Origin: [Phialemoniopsis] sp. UDSM-2020
Lineage: Eukaryota > Ascomycota > Sordariomycetes > Thyridiales > Thyridiaceae
Reading direction: 5' to 3'
NCBI GenBank assembly: GCA_018873225.1
Contig: JAEILZ010000010.1
Coordinates: 62,001-126,000 of the forward strand
DNA length: 64,000 nt
Below, in pieces: positions 10,018 through 22,300 of the stretch. Below the pieces are notes generated by a model. The model was not told the DNA's origin and did no database searches. It worked only from the letters and a program-made list of their open reading frames with translations. Made by a program: the position numbers and the translations under genes. Within the stretch, counting starts at the first letter, position 1. Every line of letters begins with the position of its first letter.

Positions 10018-11269
10018 TCATGCCTCGCTGCCCTCGCTCTTAGATGGCACGATGCCCTCTGTGCTCCCTCTTGAAACGCTATCATCACATGTAGTCCCCG
10101 ACATCAATGCACGGTCGCCGCCGAGTTGAGATATCTCATACCCAGCAATGTCCCTGCGCCGCTCCGACGACCGGGACCGTGCCTGCCCCAAGCCGCCGCT
10201 GGACTGCGGCCCACTCTCTACGTCGCTCGCACCCGAGGAGCCAATATCCTTCTTGGACACCCACCTATCCCAAAGCGGCTTGAGCCCCGGTATAGACAGT
10301 GCTACCAGCGTGCCGCCCATCTCGCAGACCTGCGCGATGAGCAAGGGGTCGTACTCCCAGGACTGGTCGTCGTCCCACTGATTGTCGACGACGAGGATGA
10401 CGCGGCCGATGGAGATGCCGATGACCCTGTATCAATACAACATTAGTATTTCCTGATACCACTTCATCCTTCAGACATCGCAAGTACTTACAGCACGCCC
10501 GGCATCAGGATGCCCGCCAGTTGTATCTTGCGCCTCCGGCTCATCGTAAGAATACACAGAATGGCCACAGGAATACCAAACAGCCCGACGTCGCAAAATA
10601 GCGACAGCGCCGAGATGATACTGTGCACAACGCCCCAGTCCAGACACGTGTACTTGTCAAAGTTGTCCTCCCAGGGGTACGGAAACAGGCTCGTGACGGG
10701 CCGGCAGTGGAAGACGATTAGGCACAGCTGCGCGATAAAACAGGCCGCGACAGCGAGGGCGAAGGCCTTGATGGCGCGCAGGAAGGACGGGTGCACGCCG
10801 ACGATGCGGTGGTAGAAGGTGAGGCCCGAGAGGCGGCAGAGCAGCAGGCAGGTCATGTAGACGATCTGGGCGCAAAAGTCGAGCGTCTCGTTGAGGCGGA
10901 TGTCGGAGGCGGCGGCGACGTAGAGGACGTAGTCGTAGTGGCGGCCGGAGCCGTGGGCCATGAGGAGGCAGCAGAGGACCGAGAAGGGGACGAGGAGGAT
11001 CTGTGACATGTGTAAGACGCCCATCTGCGAAACGCATTGGGACTGCGACTTACCAGTGAAGCAATTGCCAGTCCGTCGTCGAGGCCGAACCTGCGCAGGA
11101 TGAACAGCCTCGAGGAGATCCGCAACGTCACGATGATGAACGTGAACACTGTGACGCAGATGATGGCGATGCCGTATCGCCGACTCTTATCCTCGCTCAA
11201 AAACTCGAGGCTGACGCCGTCAGGCACTCGCCCTGCGGCGGCGGCAGCAGTCACATCAGGTGCAATCAT
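10018..11269 (-). CDS. PTH11-like fungal rhodopsin-fold membrane protein
   Basis: Three exons (11054-11269, 10492-11000, 10018-10426; introns 53 and 65 bp) give 377 residues. Upstream in frame there is only a GTG, so the ATG at 11269 is used. A TATA box (11341-11348) fits this. About seven hydrophobic spans follow in the order of the fungal rhodopsin-domain family: FTFIIVTLRISSRLF, the FGLDDGLAIASL loop, then GSGRHYDYVLYVAA, CLLLCRLSGLTFYHRIV and a C-terminal cytosolic tail of about 85 Ser/Gly/Glu-rich residues. No CFEM domain is present. The family includes Pth11-type receptors proposed to sense surfaces or nutrients. The ligand is unknown. Confidence 0.85.
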
Positions 11270-11340
11270 TGTTGTCGAGACCGCATAATCCGGTGGGCAT
11301 GTGGCGTATCTCACGTTGTTATCGTGCTCGCAACGATGCT

Positions 11341-11348
11341 ATTTATAT
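11341..11348 (-). promoter_or_regulatory. TATA box of the PTH11-like gene
   Basis: GATATAAAT on the minus strand lies about 75 bp upstream of the ATG at 11269, which supports the chosen start over the upstream GTG. Confidence 0.55.
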
Positions 11349-12750
11349 CCCAGTCCTCTCCACGCAATCCCTCCCCTGCGATGACAGCGGCGACGATGCT
11401 TTATTTACCAGTCGAGCAAGAAAAGACAAAAGAGAAGCATTTCAAACGGAAGCTTCACGATCTGCCGAACCCTTATCACCACCCACCATGTCTAAACCGA
11501 ACCACTCGTCATCAATTAGGGCCAACTCGCTACGGCCAAAACCTTGACTCGCAGCATGTAGTGGTGTGAAAAGCGCCTTAGCATCATCATCGGCACAAAC
11601 CTTACTGGGTGGATACAAAAGAACCAACAAATAGAAGCCCTAAGCCTCCCACCAGAAACACACCCACAGTTCGACGACATACAACTACTGAGCCTCATGT
11701 TCTCCAAGGATGCATCCATCTTCACCGTCGGCCCGGCATCAGGGGTCCTCTTCGCCAGAGGTGTGGCACACGCAGGTAGCTTGCAGACACCAAAGCAGAT
11801 AGATGCCCGAAGCCCAGACCGTTCGGTCGGCAGTCTGTTCTCTTGTTATGATGGGATGAAAAAGCTAAGACTTCAGGCATTCACCAGGGGATGATCCAAG
11901 ATCTGGGTTGACAGCCTTCTGTACCTGTAGATCGCAGCTAGCCAAGTCGTCCGAGCAAGCCGTTCGCTTCTTTCCCAAGCCTCCATCCCCACATTCCAGC
12001 TGTGCCGTGGCGTGCCGACTGCAGATTCTGCCCCTTCCACGGGCTTGCCCTCTCCGGACTTCTCTATGTCCTCGAAAAAATGCGTTAAGCAGTGGAGGTT
12101 CGTTTTACCTTCGCTTCCACTGAAGATTGTTGCCCGCCCTAGGGCGGCCCTTGGCGGCGCGCATCACGACACCCACAACCGGTGTTAGTGCAGTCGCGGG
12201 GGACCATGACTCGGATTTGGCCGAGACTACCACTCCCGCCTGCATACACGTCATTCATCTCGAGACCAAACCGAACGTTTATGCGGTCTTTATCTAACAG
12301 CGATAAGATCAAGTTGATCACGGCACCTCTCCATTGGGCTGGCTGACAAGACGCCAGGACAGAACAGACTCGTCGGCAAATTCGCTTAAGCGGCATCAAC
12401 AACCTTAACTTGACGAACACGCGTGCATATCTCTGTACCGATCATTGTAAATTGTATGTTCATTATTCAGTCTTTGATGAAAAAGAGGTAAACAACATCA
12501 GTGGCTATCTCCACAGAGACTAGAGACGAAACAAAGAACGCCGTCAGTATCCCAATGTACTCGTACAGAAAGATGCATATGAGCCACCATACGCAATGCA
12601 AAACTCCCCGACACCAACAGAGAAATGTGACGGAAGCCGGCTGTCCAGGATGCGTCGCACCCCATATACAATAGACAAAGCCTGGCCAAGTCCCCTGGTA
12701 AGAAAGATACACAAGAATTAGAAAAGAGCAAGCTCCATGCAATGCGGGCT
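11349..12750. other. spacer between receptor promoter and kinesin 3' end
   Basis: No gene is supported. The longest frames (12467-12754, minus) are continuous with the kinesin 3' UTR and have no start context or family match. A 14-bp perfect palindrome, CCGCCCTAGGGCGG, sits at 12134-12147. Confidence 0.45.
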
Positions 12751-15700
12751 TCATCTCCAGACTACGCTGGCCCGAGCCGGCGCAGCCATATCCTTCTTGG
12801 CGCTGCCCTGCACGCCCGCCGCGCTGCCGATGGTAATCCTCCTAGCCCGACCATCGGCGGCGGCGAGCCTCTCCTTGGGAGAGCCGCTCTCGCCCCTCAT
12901 GCTACCGCCCATGTTCATCCTACGTGCCTGTCCGGCGGTGAAGGCGCCGCGTCCGGGGCCCATACCGCCTTCCCGTCCACTGTCGCTGTTACTAGCTGGC
13001 GGCGAGCATGTGATGGGAGGGGAGCGCCTGCGCTCCGCAGAACCACGGCGCCACTGCCTCGAGATGCCGTTGGTCGAGCTGGCGAGCGGTCCCGAGAAGG
13101 ATGCCGAAGCCCGATGGCCGGACACAGATCCGATAGACGAGATCCGCTTGGCGTTCGAAGCGGCGGTGCCGGTCATCGAGGATAGACGGTGAGTCTTCTT
13201 GGCTGAGTGCAGAGCCGAACGGAGTTTCTGCGGGTCGATCGTCGACGCGTCGTCTGTGTCGGAATTGCTCGCAGATCCTGTGAGCGATGAGTTTGCCGGT
13301 GGGTTGTTCTCGTCCAGTGCGGTAAGGCTTGTCCTCGGGGAGGGAATGCGAGTCGCTGGCGGAGGAGACAAGTGGTTGGAGGCGTGGCCGACACTGAGAT
13401 CTCGCAGGGGAGTGGCGCGCTCTTCACTGTCGGAAGAGTTGGCCAGGTTGAGCGACAGGGTCGGTGCGACAGGTGAGCCGTTGCCAGAGCCACGAGCCTT
13501 GGACAGGAAGCCGGCCTGGAACCTGTTCGGCTTGGAGGCAGGCAGGCTAGACGCTTCAGGAATGGTGAGCGACGGGCTCGAGTCGGAGGCTCCGTCCTGC
13601 TCCTCGAGGTACGACGGGAGCGCCGGCATGGTCGGGACCACAGGGTCCGCAACCCGCTTCCTTATGGGAGAGTCCTGATCGGGTGTCGACACGAATTTCT
13701 GGGGAGTCTTCTCATAGTCGGCCAACGTGCCCTCTTCCGTCTCGTCATCGCGCCATCTAACACTGCGCCTTGACGGTGTGGTCTTCTTGGGGCTGAAAGA
13801 GACACCCTTCTTCACAGCAACCTTGCGTCGCCGAGGCGATGACTTCATAGGAGAGGCGTAGACCGGCGGTTGGACAGGCGCTATCGCCGTGAAGGCTGGT
13901 GCGGCAATGGGCTTGACTTTGACAACAGCAGCCTTCTTCCGCTTGGGCGTGCCACGCTTGGTGGGCGGGAACAGCTCAACCGGCATGACTGAGCCATCCG
14001 GTTTGATGACCTGCGATGCCGCGGTGTATCCAGTTTCCAGGAGCCGGTTAATAATACCCTTGGCATGAGCGACGGCCTCCTCCTCGTTCATGGCCAGTGT
14101 CTCCGAGAGAGAAGAGAGGATATCGAACTGGGCGGTGAGAAGAACCTGTATCGTCCCCGCATCGCCAGACTTTTCACTATCCAGAACCTCCCTGTATGCT
14201 TCCCGGGTAAAGTTGGACTTTAGAAGCTCGGCCTCCCTGGTGAGGCTGGCGATCTCACCGGTGTCGCATGCACCATCCGTAGGCAGCTGTGAAATGCTAT
14301 GCTGAAGTGCGGTGTCGACTGCACGCTCCCAGTTGGCCCTCTCGAGTTTCTGGTGAATGTGCTGGCGGCTGTGCTCCAGCTCCACCAGGACACCCTGAGC
14401 CGTCTTGCGCATGGTCGTGAGGTTCGGCGGCATCGCGGCCTCGTCTTCCCTTGCGTCGCAGATGGTGTCGAATGCAGCGATCCAAGCCGAGAGCAGTCCT
14501 ATCCGCCGTTCAAAACTCTTGAGCTTCTTCATGTCCGTAATCTTCTGCTGCCTCTCTTCGGCCGAATTATCGTATGCGACCCTGATGCGCTGTATTCCCT
14601 CTCTTGCGATACCATCCCGCTTCTCCATCTGCTTCCGAAACTTGGCGAAGAATGTCGCCTCAGCGTCCTTCTGCTGTGCCTTGAGCTCGTTGATGAGGGC
14701 CATCTGCTCGTCGATCTTGACCAAGAAGTCCTTGACGTGACGGTTGACGTTGAAGACGTTGCGGGTGACTTTGGTCTGGATATTCTTGGCCCGGTTGGCG
14801 TATCGCAGTGTGTTCTGGGTCTCGTCAAAGTGTGCGCTGGACGGACTGACGCACACAATCATGACCGTCTTGCAGTTGCCGCCCAGCGAGAACTTGAGCA
14901 GACGCGTCAGCTTGCTGTTACGATAGGGAACATGATTCTTCTTCCTGGGATCGCAGAGGGCGTTGATACAGCTACCCAATGCCAACAGCGATTTGTTGAT
15001 GTTGGCACCCTCCAGCAACCGCTCGCCCCGGTTTTTGGTGGCACTGGCACGTTCGCTACCAGCAAGGTCGATAATGCTGAGGGTGGCCATGGTGTGAGGC
15101 TCGTTGACGTCGGCGTTCCGGTCCTTCATGGCAATGTTGATCTGGAGGACGGCGTGCGACCGTGAGGACACGGCGTTGGCCGCTGTGGGCGACACAGTCC
15201 GGTATTCGTTGCCCTGCACGATCATGTCCATGACCTCCTGGACGTCTTTGGGGTGGTGACTCGTCAGACCTGCCACGCTGACAGCTTGATGTGAATCTTC
15301 GCGCAGCATCAGTCCCTGCTTGCTACCCCCGGGCACCAACAGATCTCGGATCGTCTCGTTGTAGATTTCTAGGTAAGACAGTGACAGGTCGGTGACCTTC
15401 TCATCGCCCCGCTCGGCGATCTTTTCGAACAACTCTTGCATAGTCAGGAAGATGATGCCGGGTTGTTGTGCTGTGCCGGTGATTGTGTGTGTCTTGCCGC
15501 ATCCGGTGGCGCCGTATGCGAAAACGGTTGCATTGTAGCCGTCAAGGACGCTGTCGAGGAGCGGTTTCGTGGTGCCCTCGTAGACTTCTGTTTGTGAAAC
15601 CTTGTCGTCGAAAATCCTGTCAAAGGCAAACACCTGGTCCTTGACCTTCTTGCCCATGGGCACGACGGATCGGGAGAATTTCTGTACGGGGTTGTCCTCG

Positions 15701-16105
15701 GGAGGGTCGAACACACTGTTGCTCGTTGTTAGCTTGCATATTCTGGGTAGCAAATGCGTTGGATGCAGAGGTATGCATACAGGCATCTGTCGTCCACAAC
15801 CTTGATCACGGATCGCAGGCCTTTCTGGTTGAGCTTGGGGGTTGGCGCAGCGGCGAGGGAGCCGTCGCCGAGGAACAGCGTGCCCTCATCGGTTCTCGTT
15901 CTGTGTAGGCCCGGTTAGCAAGACCATCGTGGCAAGGGGTCGAGGATGCCTATTCGTCGTACAATTGCGCAGCTTCTCTGATTGTGAACGGCCGTACTCG
16001 GACTAGAGTCGCACATGTTAGCTTATGCCAGTGACGCTCCGAGATACAATGCGTCGCCTTACCTGCCACCGAGATGGATGACGCTCCTGGATCCACGGGC
16101 GCCAT
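12751..16105 (-). CDS. KIP3: kinesin-8 (Kip3/Klp5-6 type) microtubule motor
   Basis: Four exons (16063-16105, 15963-16002, 15781-15900, 12751-15715; introns 60, 62 and 65 bp) give 1055 residues. The first three exons supply the beta-1 strand of the motor (VRVRPFTIREAAQL) and the FLGDGSL loop, which are lost if only the long open frame is taken. The P-loop is GATGCGKT (about 136-143), the Kip3-like variant of GQTGSGKT. Switch I is NAVSSRSHA, switch II is DLAGSERA, and the LNKSLLALG-like and PYRNSKLTRLL motifs follow. A neck and coiled coil come next, then a basic Ser/Pro-rich tail of about 400 residues (KRGTPKRKKA, SPRRRKVAVKKG) fit for microtubule binding. Kinesin-8 walks to plus ends and shortens spindle and cytoplasmic microtubules. 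Housekeeping gene. Confidence 0.95.
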
Positions 16106-17178
16106 GATGTTTGTTTGTTGAGTGTTAGGAAAGAGGTAATCTGTGATGCGCTTGGCCGTCTGTGTCGCGCCGCGTGTTGCGCTCGGGGTGGTGGTTGTTG
16201 TGAAGCAGTGAAGGCTGGTGGTATCGCAGCTTCATGCGGGAATGTAAACAAAGCGAGAGGTCTGTTGGATGTCGAGCCGACCTTGGCGGTGTCTATATGC
16301 GTCGAGGGATTTGTCGTCGCAAACGGGATTGAAGATAGCAAAAAAAGAAGAAGTCAGTTGGAACTCCAGCAGTAATGACGTCCTACCTAGAAGTGCAGAA
16401 GCGTCGTCGTCTGAATAGACAGTGTGTGTCTCTCGTAATGAATGTCGCACCAGAAAAGGATCAGTGGTTTGATTGGACGGGGTAGGCTGGTTTGTTTAGG
16501 CTGGCCGTGACTTGGTTTGTTTACCGTAGCAACCGGGAGTCACCTTTTAGCGGGGTCCACTTCTCTGTAAATAGCGGTCGATAACAGGAAATCAGTGGGG
16601 GATGCCCCTGTGGGATTTTGCTTAGGTGGTTTGGCGCCCCACCTCGTCAGTCAAGACCAAAACATCGCGTCCAATGGATTCACTTGACGATATTGTCGTT
16701 GTTTCAACCCCTAGCAAAATTCACTTGCTCTCATCCAGCATGCGTTTTTTGCTCGTATCTTGCTCATGTCGTAAGTAGAGTCTTATTACATTGAACCCCC
16801 TGACATTCGTAGACACACCATCACCACCTGAACAAGAACCCACGATACAACCTGCAAACCAGACCGTAGAATGATAAATCATATCAACATGTGTATCTCA
16901 TCATGCTCGACTTAGTCAAGATTTCAATAAAAAATTGAAAGTCATGTGCAATCCATGGGTGAGTGGGCTGAACGAACGCGGGGTGAGGAGGGGCGAGGCT
17001 GATTCACCAACGAATCGTTTCACTCTCCCCCTTCGGAAGCCGACTCATCATCTGCACATCAGCTACCCCAAGTGGCTACTTGACACCTGCTGCATGAGAT
17101 CCTTTCAAATCATAGTTCAATCGTTCTTCTCTGCCTCACTCGAAGATCGAAACTGGAAGTGGGTTGTTGTATAGCAAC
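16106..17178. promoter_or_regulatory. divergent promoter region kinesin / HET gene
   Basis: About 1.07 kb separates two divergent starts. It carries an AGGTGG-N9-CCACCT inverted repeat (16624-16644) and an AT-rich stretch near 16860-16945. There is no further gene or RNA. Which elements serve which gene cannot be told. Confidence 0.4.
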
Positions 17179-19244
17179 ATGTGCTGCCCAGTATGTGACT
17201 GCCTTGGATATTGCCCTCAACGCGATGTCGACACACCCAACCACCGAGGTATCAAACACTTGAGCGGCCGCACATTCCAAACTCTCGGTATATCTGCCGA
17301 AAAGGGATGTCAATACTGCAGCCTTGCGCTGCAAGGCGCAAGATTGCTGAATTCTGCTCCTTCCGAGCCAGAGCTTGAGATTCTGATTTGCCATCGAACG
17401 GCATCTGAAGTACACTCCCTAGCAGTAAACGCACCTTGGGATATGATGGAAATTTACATCTCTCATAGTAAGTAGGTTTCATGGCAGGCCCGGTTGGGAT
17501 TGAAAAATTGCGGCTAAAAGCTGTCTTGCTAGACACTATGAATAAGCCTTTCCTCAAACTGGCCAACGACATCCCCAAGCAACCTTTCTCTGAACAGTCT
17601 CTACGCTTCCTTGACACCCAATTCAAACAATGCTTACTGGAGCATGAGACTTGCCGTGCTGCAGCCTCCGGTCTTCCTAAACGTGTGGTTGATGTCTCTA
17701 AATCCCCCTTTCACCTGGTCACACCGGATGCCCGCGACTCAGGCGTATATGCCGCCCTCTCCTACTGCTGGGGATCCAAAGGGTTCCCAATGGCAACATC
17801 GCAGAATATCGAGGCTCTGCTACGTAGCTTTGAAACTCTGTCCCTCCCAGTAGCGTTCAAAGACGCAGCCGTTATCGCCCAACGATTCGGGATTCCTTAC
17901 CTATGGATCGACACATTGTGCATTCTCCAGGACAGTGAGAGTGAGTGGGAGGAGGAAGCCGCCAAAATGGGAGACTACTTCGAGAACGCCGCCTTGACTA
18001 TCATAGCTTCGTCATCCCCTGACCCAGAGGTCTCCATATTTGCCGAGCGCTTGCCAATTTACCCTGAAACAGAGTTGGTTCTTGACAAACCCGCGCATAT
18101 GATGGGCAATGTCTTCAAAGCGAGACAGAGGGTTATGTTGGGATTGCACGCAAAGCGATCGGGAAAAGTTCCCTACGATCCCCTCGATCTAAGAGCATGG
18201 GCACTACAAGAAAGAGAACTTGCAACCAGGTCTGTGTTGTTCACCGGCGCGGAAGTACAGTGGAAGTGTAAGCAGTCAATGGCATGTGAATGTCAGAGTA
18301 CACCTGTCCCAACACGCCCATTATTTCCACCACGGTCAGAATGGTAAAATACAGGCACAAATAATGAGTATCAGCCTGGCTGGAACGAAATCGTTGAAGA
18401 ATATAGCTCTCGACAGCTGACACTGATCGAAGACAAACTACCCGCCCTCGCAGGTCTGGCAAGCAGGTTCCACGCTCTGACTGGCTTGACCTACGTCGCA
18501 GGTCTCTGGCAGGAACAGCTGCTTGCAGACCTTCCCTGGAAACGCGAGTCTTCTTCCTTCAACGAGGGCTCCACCTACCTAGGGCCAACGTTCTCATGGG
18601 TATCTGTACCAGGACAGATAAGCTATCGACTCGCACGGCATGCTTACCCTGGGACTCGTATTTATCACTCAAAACTACTGAGCGTCGATTACTCAACAGC
18701 TGATGGCCGTTCTTTCAGTAGAGCCATCAAGGGCTCGATGAAAATTCATGGACAAACTTTAAATCTCGGGTTACGAAACACTGATTCGCCAGATGCCCAA
18801 GCATATGAACTGTGTTACTACGACGAGGTATATGCTCCGAGACGTAGCTCCAGGGAGCCTGGCTGTGAGTTTTCGATCGATGTGCCGTTGGTCTCTGCCA
18901 ATTCTGCCGCTGGAGGTAGAAAAGGAAGTCATCTTTCTCGCGCAAGCAAGACAGACATGGAAGTGGGCAGAGTGGATGGTCAAGTTAAGCTTCTGAGCCT
19001 CTACTCTATCCTCCACAAGGACTACCTGTACCAAAACTTCCTCATTTTAGGACAGTCAAAAAGCGACACAGACCAATACGAGCGGATCGGTGTTGGTACT
19101 GGTATAATCTATTCGGACACTGGCATAGACTGCGGCTCTATAGACCCCCAGCTCTTAGGGCCCTTTGAATGGTTGTCGCTTCGTCTCACGGGGAATGGCT
19201 GTGTGCTTCAGGAGTCCTCAGACGACACCGTTTGTATTGTGTAG
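17179..19244 (+). CDS. HET-domain (heterokaryon incompatibility) protein
   Basis: Three exons (17179-17467, 17521-18297, 18355-19244) join with consistent phases into 651 residues. The N-terminus is Cys-rich (CCPVCDCLGYC, then GCQYC), common in HET proteins. The HET domain spans about 174-330 with its hallmarks ALSYCWGSKGF, AFKDAAVIAQRFGIPYLWIDTLCILQD and MGDYFENAALTIIASSS, followed by DLRAWALQERELATR and the WKC...CEC stretch. HET domains have a TIR-like fold and trigger cell death when unlike hyphae fuse. The second intron could also begin at 18268 (same phase), but that would remove the conserved CEC segment. The gene is convergent with an NLR-like gene, 109 bp between stops. Confidence 0.92.
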
Positions 19245-19353
19245 CTTGAAACGGCATACGCTTTTTGATGCATTGTTCTGGACAGAATCTACTTGTCTTT
19301 AGCTCTAATTTCACTTCTCCTGATAGCAAGCGAATCATCCGGAAAACCTTTCC
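19245..19353. other. 109-bp tail-to-tail junction of HET and NLR genes
   Basis: The two stop codons are so close that the 3' UTRs almost certainly overlap on opposite strands, which would allow antisense pairing of the two transcripts. No other element is seen. Confidence 0.5.
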
Positions 19354-22300
19354 TCATGGCATTTCCAACAATGTCGAATTATGGGTTGGTCGTAATTGTT
19401 GTGGTTCCGCGCCATGCTCGAGCAACAACCGAGTCATTGTATCATTCCCATTGCAGAGTGACAAAGCTGTGTTACCGACACAGTCTCTCAGGTTTGGATC
19501 AGCTCCATTCTCAAGGAGCAAGCGGACGATGGTTTCGTATCCATACGATAGAGCTACGAACAGCGGCGGAAAACCACCATGCTCCATTCTGCTCCTGGTA
19601 TTAGGGTCCGCACCTCTGTCAAGCAAGATGCGAGTCAGTCTTTTGTTGTTGCAATGAATCGCCAGGCACAGTGGCGTCATGCGCACCGTTGGCACAAACG
19701 CCGGTATCGTGCTCTCGTGCATTCTGCACGCCGGTATCTTGCACTGTGTCGGAGGGTTGATTGGAGGCACACCATCAATCAATAATTTCAAGACCTTTTC
19801 GCCATCCTTAAAAGCCTCCTGTTCGGCATCCGATGGTTCAGGCTCCAGAGAAGCTATCAAGACTGAGCAGAGTGCTGTCATGCTGAGGTGATCCATCCAG
19901 TGCACGGAGGCTTTCCCCGTATCTATGATAGCATCCACCAATGAATATTGGGGAATCAGAGCGGCTTTTATCAGAGGCGTTATCCAACGGCCGGAGAAGG
20001 ACAGTTTTGTCACTGGGATAATCAACAGAGCAATCTCCTCGTGATCCCTGGCGATTGCGATGTCTAAAGCTGTATTACCGTCACTGTCAGTCCAATTGAC
20101 CATCGATTGACAGTATTGCGGCTTCTGCACGGCCGCTCTCACAAAATGCGTCATCTCTCGGAGGACAGCTTGGTATAGGTGTGGACCGGCCCGACGCTGG
20201 GAAAACAAATACGGCGAATCCGGGCTCTCGGCAAGGAGCATGAGCGCCATCTCTTCATCATCATAGCTTATAGCTATACAAATTGAATCGCGACCCACGG
20301 CATCTTCTTCTGCAATCGCAAATCGCTGCGACCTGGCTAGGATGCAGGCAATTTCTTCATGCCCCTCTTCGACTGCAACATGTAATGCAAACATTCCTTG
20401 CTTATTGCATTTTGCCGAGGTATGATTTGCTACCAGGATTTTGACTATGGCCAGTTGTCCATTTCGAGAAGCGAGAATGAGAGCATCATCATCCAGATCG
20501 TTGTCGTCATCGTTACTATCCATATCGGAGTCCGAGTCGTCAAGGTTAAACCTCCGGGCTGAGAGATTTCTGTCGATGGCATCTGCTCCAGCCAAAAGCA
20601 GTTTTGAAATGATCTCTCTGAGAGTATCATCACAAGCAATATCAGAAAGTTCTTGAACAGCAATAAAAACAACTCCATTGAGGTCCACTTTGCGCTTGAT
20701 CAGTTCAGAGACAAGGTCGCGATTTTTCTTTCGTACAGCATAAAGAACGAGATCAAAACCCATCTCCGAAGTGACCTCGGCTCCTCCTTGGATCAACTTG
20801 AGTATTATTTGATCGTTCATTTCGGCCATAGCAATGCTCAAAGGTGTCTCCCAATCGTTATTCTCATGATCTATATCGACGATCCAGTTTGTATCATGCC
20901 CAAGCATTGGTAGACTGGGCTCCTGATCGACCGTATCTGCGTATTGCCGTTTCCAATTGGCTGATCGGTTCAGCAAGGTTGTGGCCATTTCTTGGTGGCG
21001 CTCTTTGATGGCAATTATCAGGGGTGTGTTGCCATTCTCATCACTGCTGTCCACTTCAACTTCCCCCTTTTCGAGAAGCGCGTCAAATTCGATCTTTGCA
21101 CCGCATGCAACAATGACATGTAGTGGCGAACCTTGGGGAAAAGGCCATCCTTCGGGTGTGTGTCTGAAGCCGGGGTCCAAGACCTTCCACAAAGCCGCGA
21201 TTTCTCGGAGAAGCCGGGAGTCTCTGTCCCAGCCAATGACCTGAAGTAAATCGGGCTGAGCGATTCCGTGGATATCAACTTCCCGAATATGGTGAAACAA
21301 GAAGCTAGTCGCATAGGGTAAGAGCGGGAATCGCGCGGACAGAGGGCCGCGATTCAGCTGAACACCTTCCAAAATCTCTCTCAGAGTGATATATTTCAGG
21401 CAAGACCTTGATATAGCGACATGGCTCTCACCCATTTGCGATTCAATGCCCAAGAAGTACTTCAGAACATAGTCGGCAACTGACTGGTGAATGAATTGAG
21501 CCTCTCGATCCCACCAATCCTCCGAATTCGGATCATATCGTTCCCAGATCTCGCGTGACTGGAATTCCACCAAGCCTCTTGATAGATCTCTGATCTTTGT
21601 GGCAAAGCTATCGATATTTTCAATCCAATTTTCAGAACACCTTCGTAGATCAGACACCGTTGAGTATGTCATGTCTTGATCGCTGGCCATCGCCTCTCGA
21701 AGCTCTTGAGCAGATAATGGCCGTACTGCAAATAACACCCATCGGAACAACTTGACCACTGAACCCCTGTCATCGTCCGAGACGGTGTTCAGTATGCTAT
21801 TGTAGAGCTCGTTCAAGCCTTCTGGAATATCTTTGAGCTTCTCGTAGAGAAGTTCCGCCTTGGTACCTCTAGCATATCTGTCGATTGCTTGTGACGTGAC
21901 CATGACCACCCATTGAAAGCTTCCATGGGCCTTGGAAAGAATCTCGGTTTCTAGACGATGGCGTTCCTCAACAGGAGTTATTTCTTTGAGGCGTTCCTGC
22001 ACGAAGGATCGAATATCTCTGTCGTTCCGCTCCTCCACGGAGATGATGGGGGTTGTGTTCAGCCCCAAGATGGGGTAATGTCTCGAAGAGAAGCATATTT
22101 TCACATGGCCTGAATGCTGCCGGATCTCCTCTATTAGGCTCTTGAAATATTGCAGGAGGTTCTTCGCAGACTTTTCGCCACATTCATCCAATGCATCGAT
22201 GAAGATGACGACAGGCTGGTTCGTTGTACGTTCAATCAATGCTTTAGAAAGAAACCTTTCGAGCTCGTTTTCTTCCCAGTTCCACCTTTGTTCCTCATAA

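Noticed and set aside
12467..12754. 95-residue hydrophobic minus-strand frame
   Set aside because: Lies in the kinesin 3' UTR, overlaps its stop and matches no family.
14299..15165. 288-codon plus-strand frame
   Set aside because: Antisense of the kinesin motor domain.
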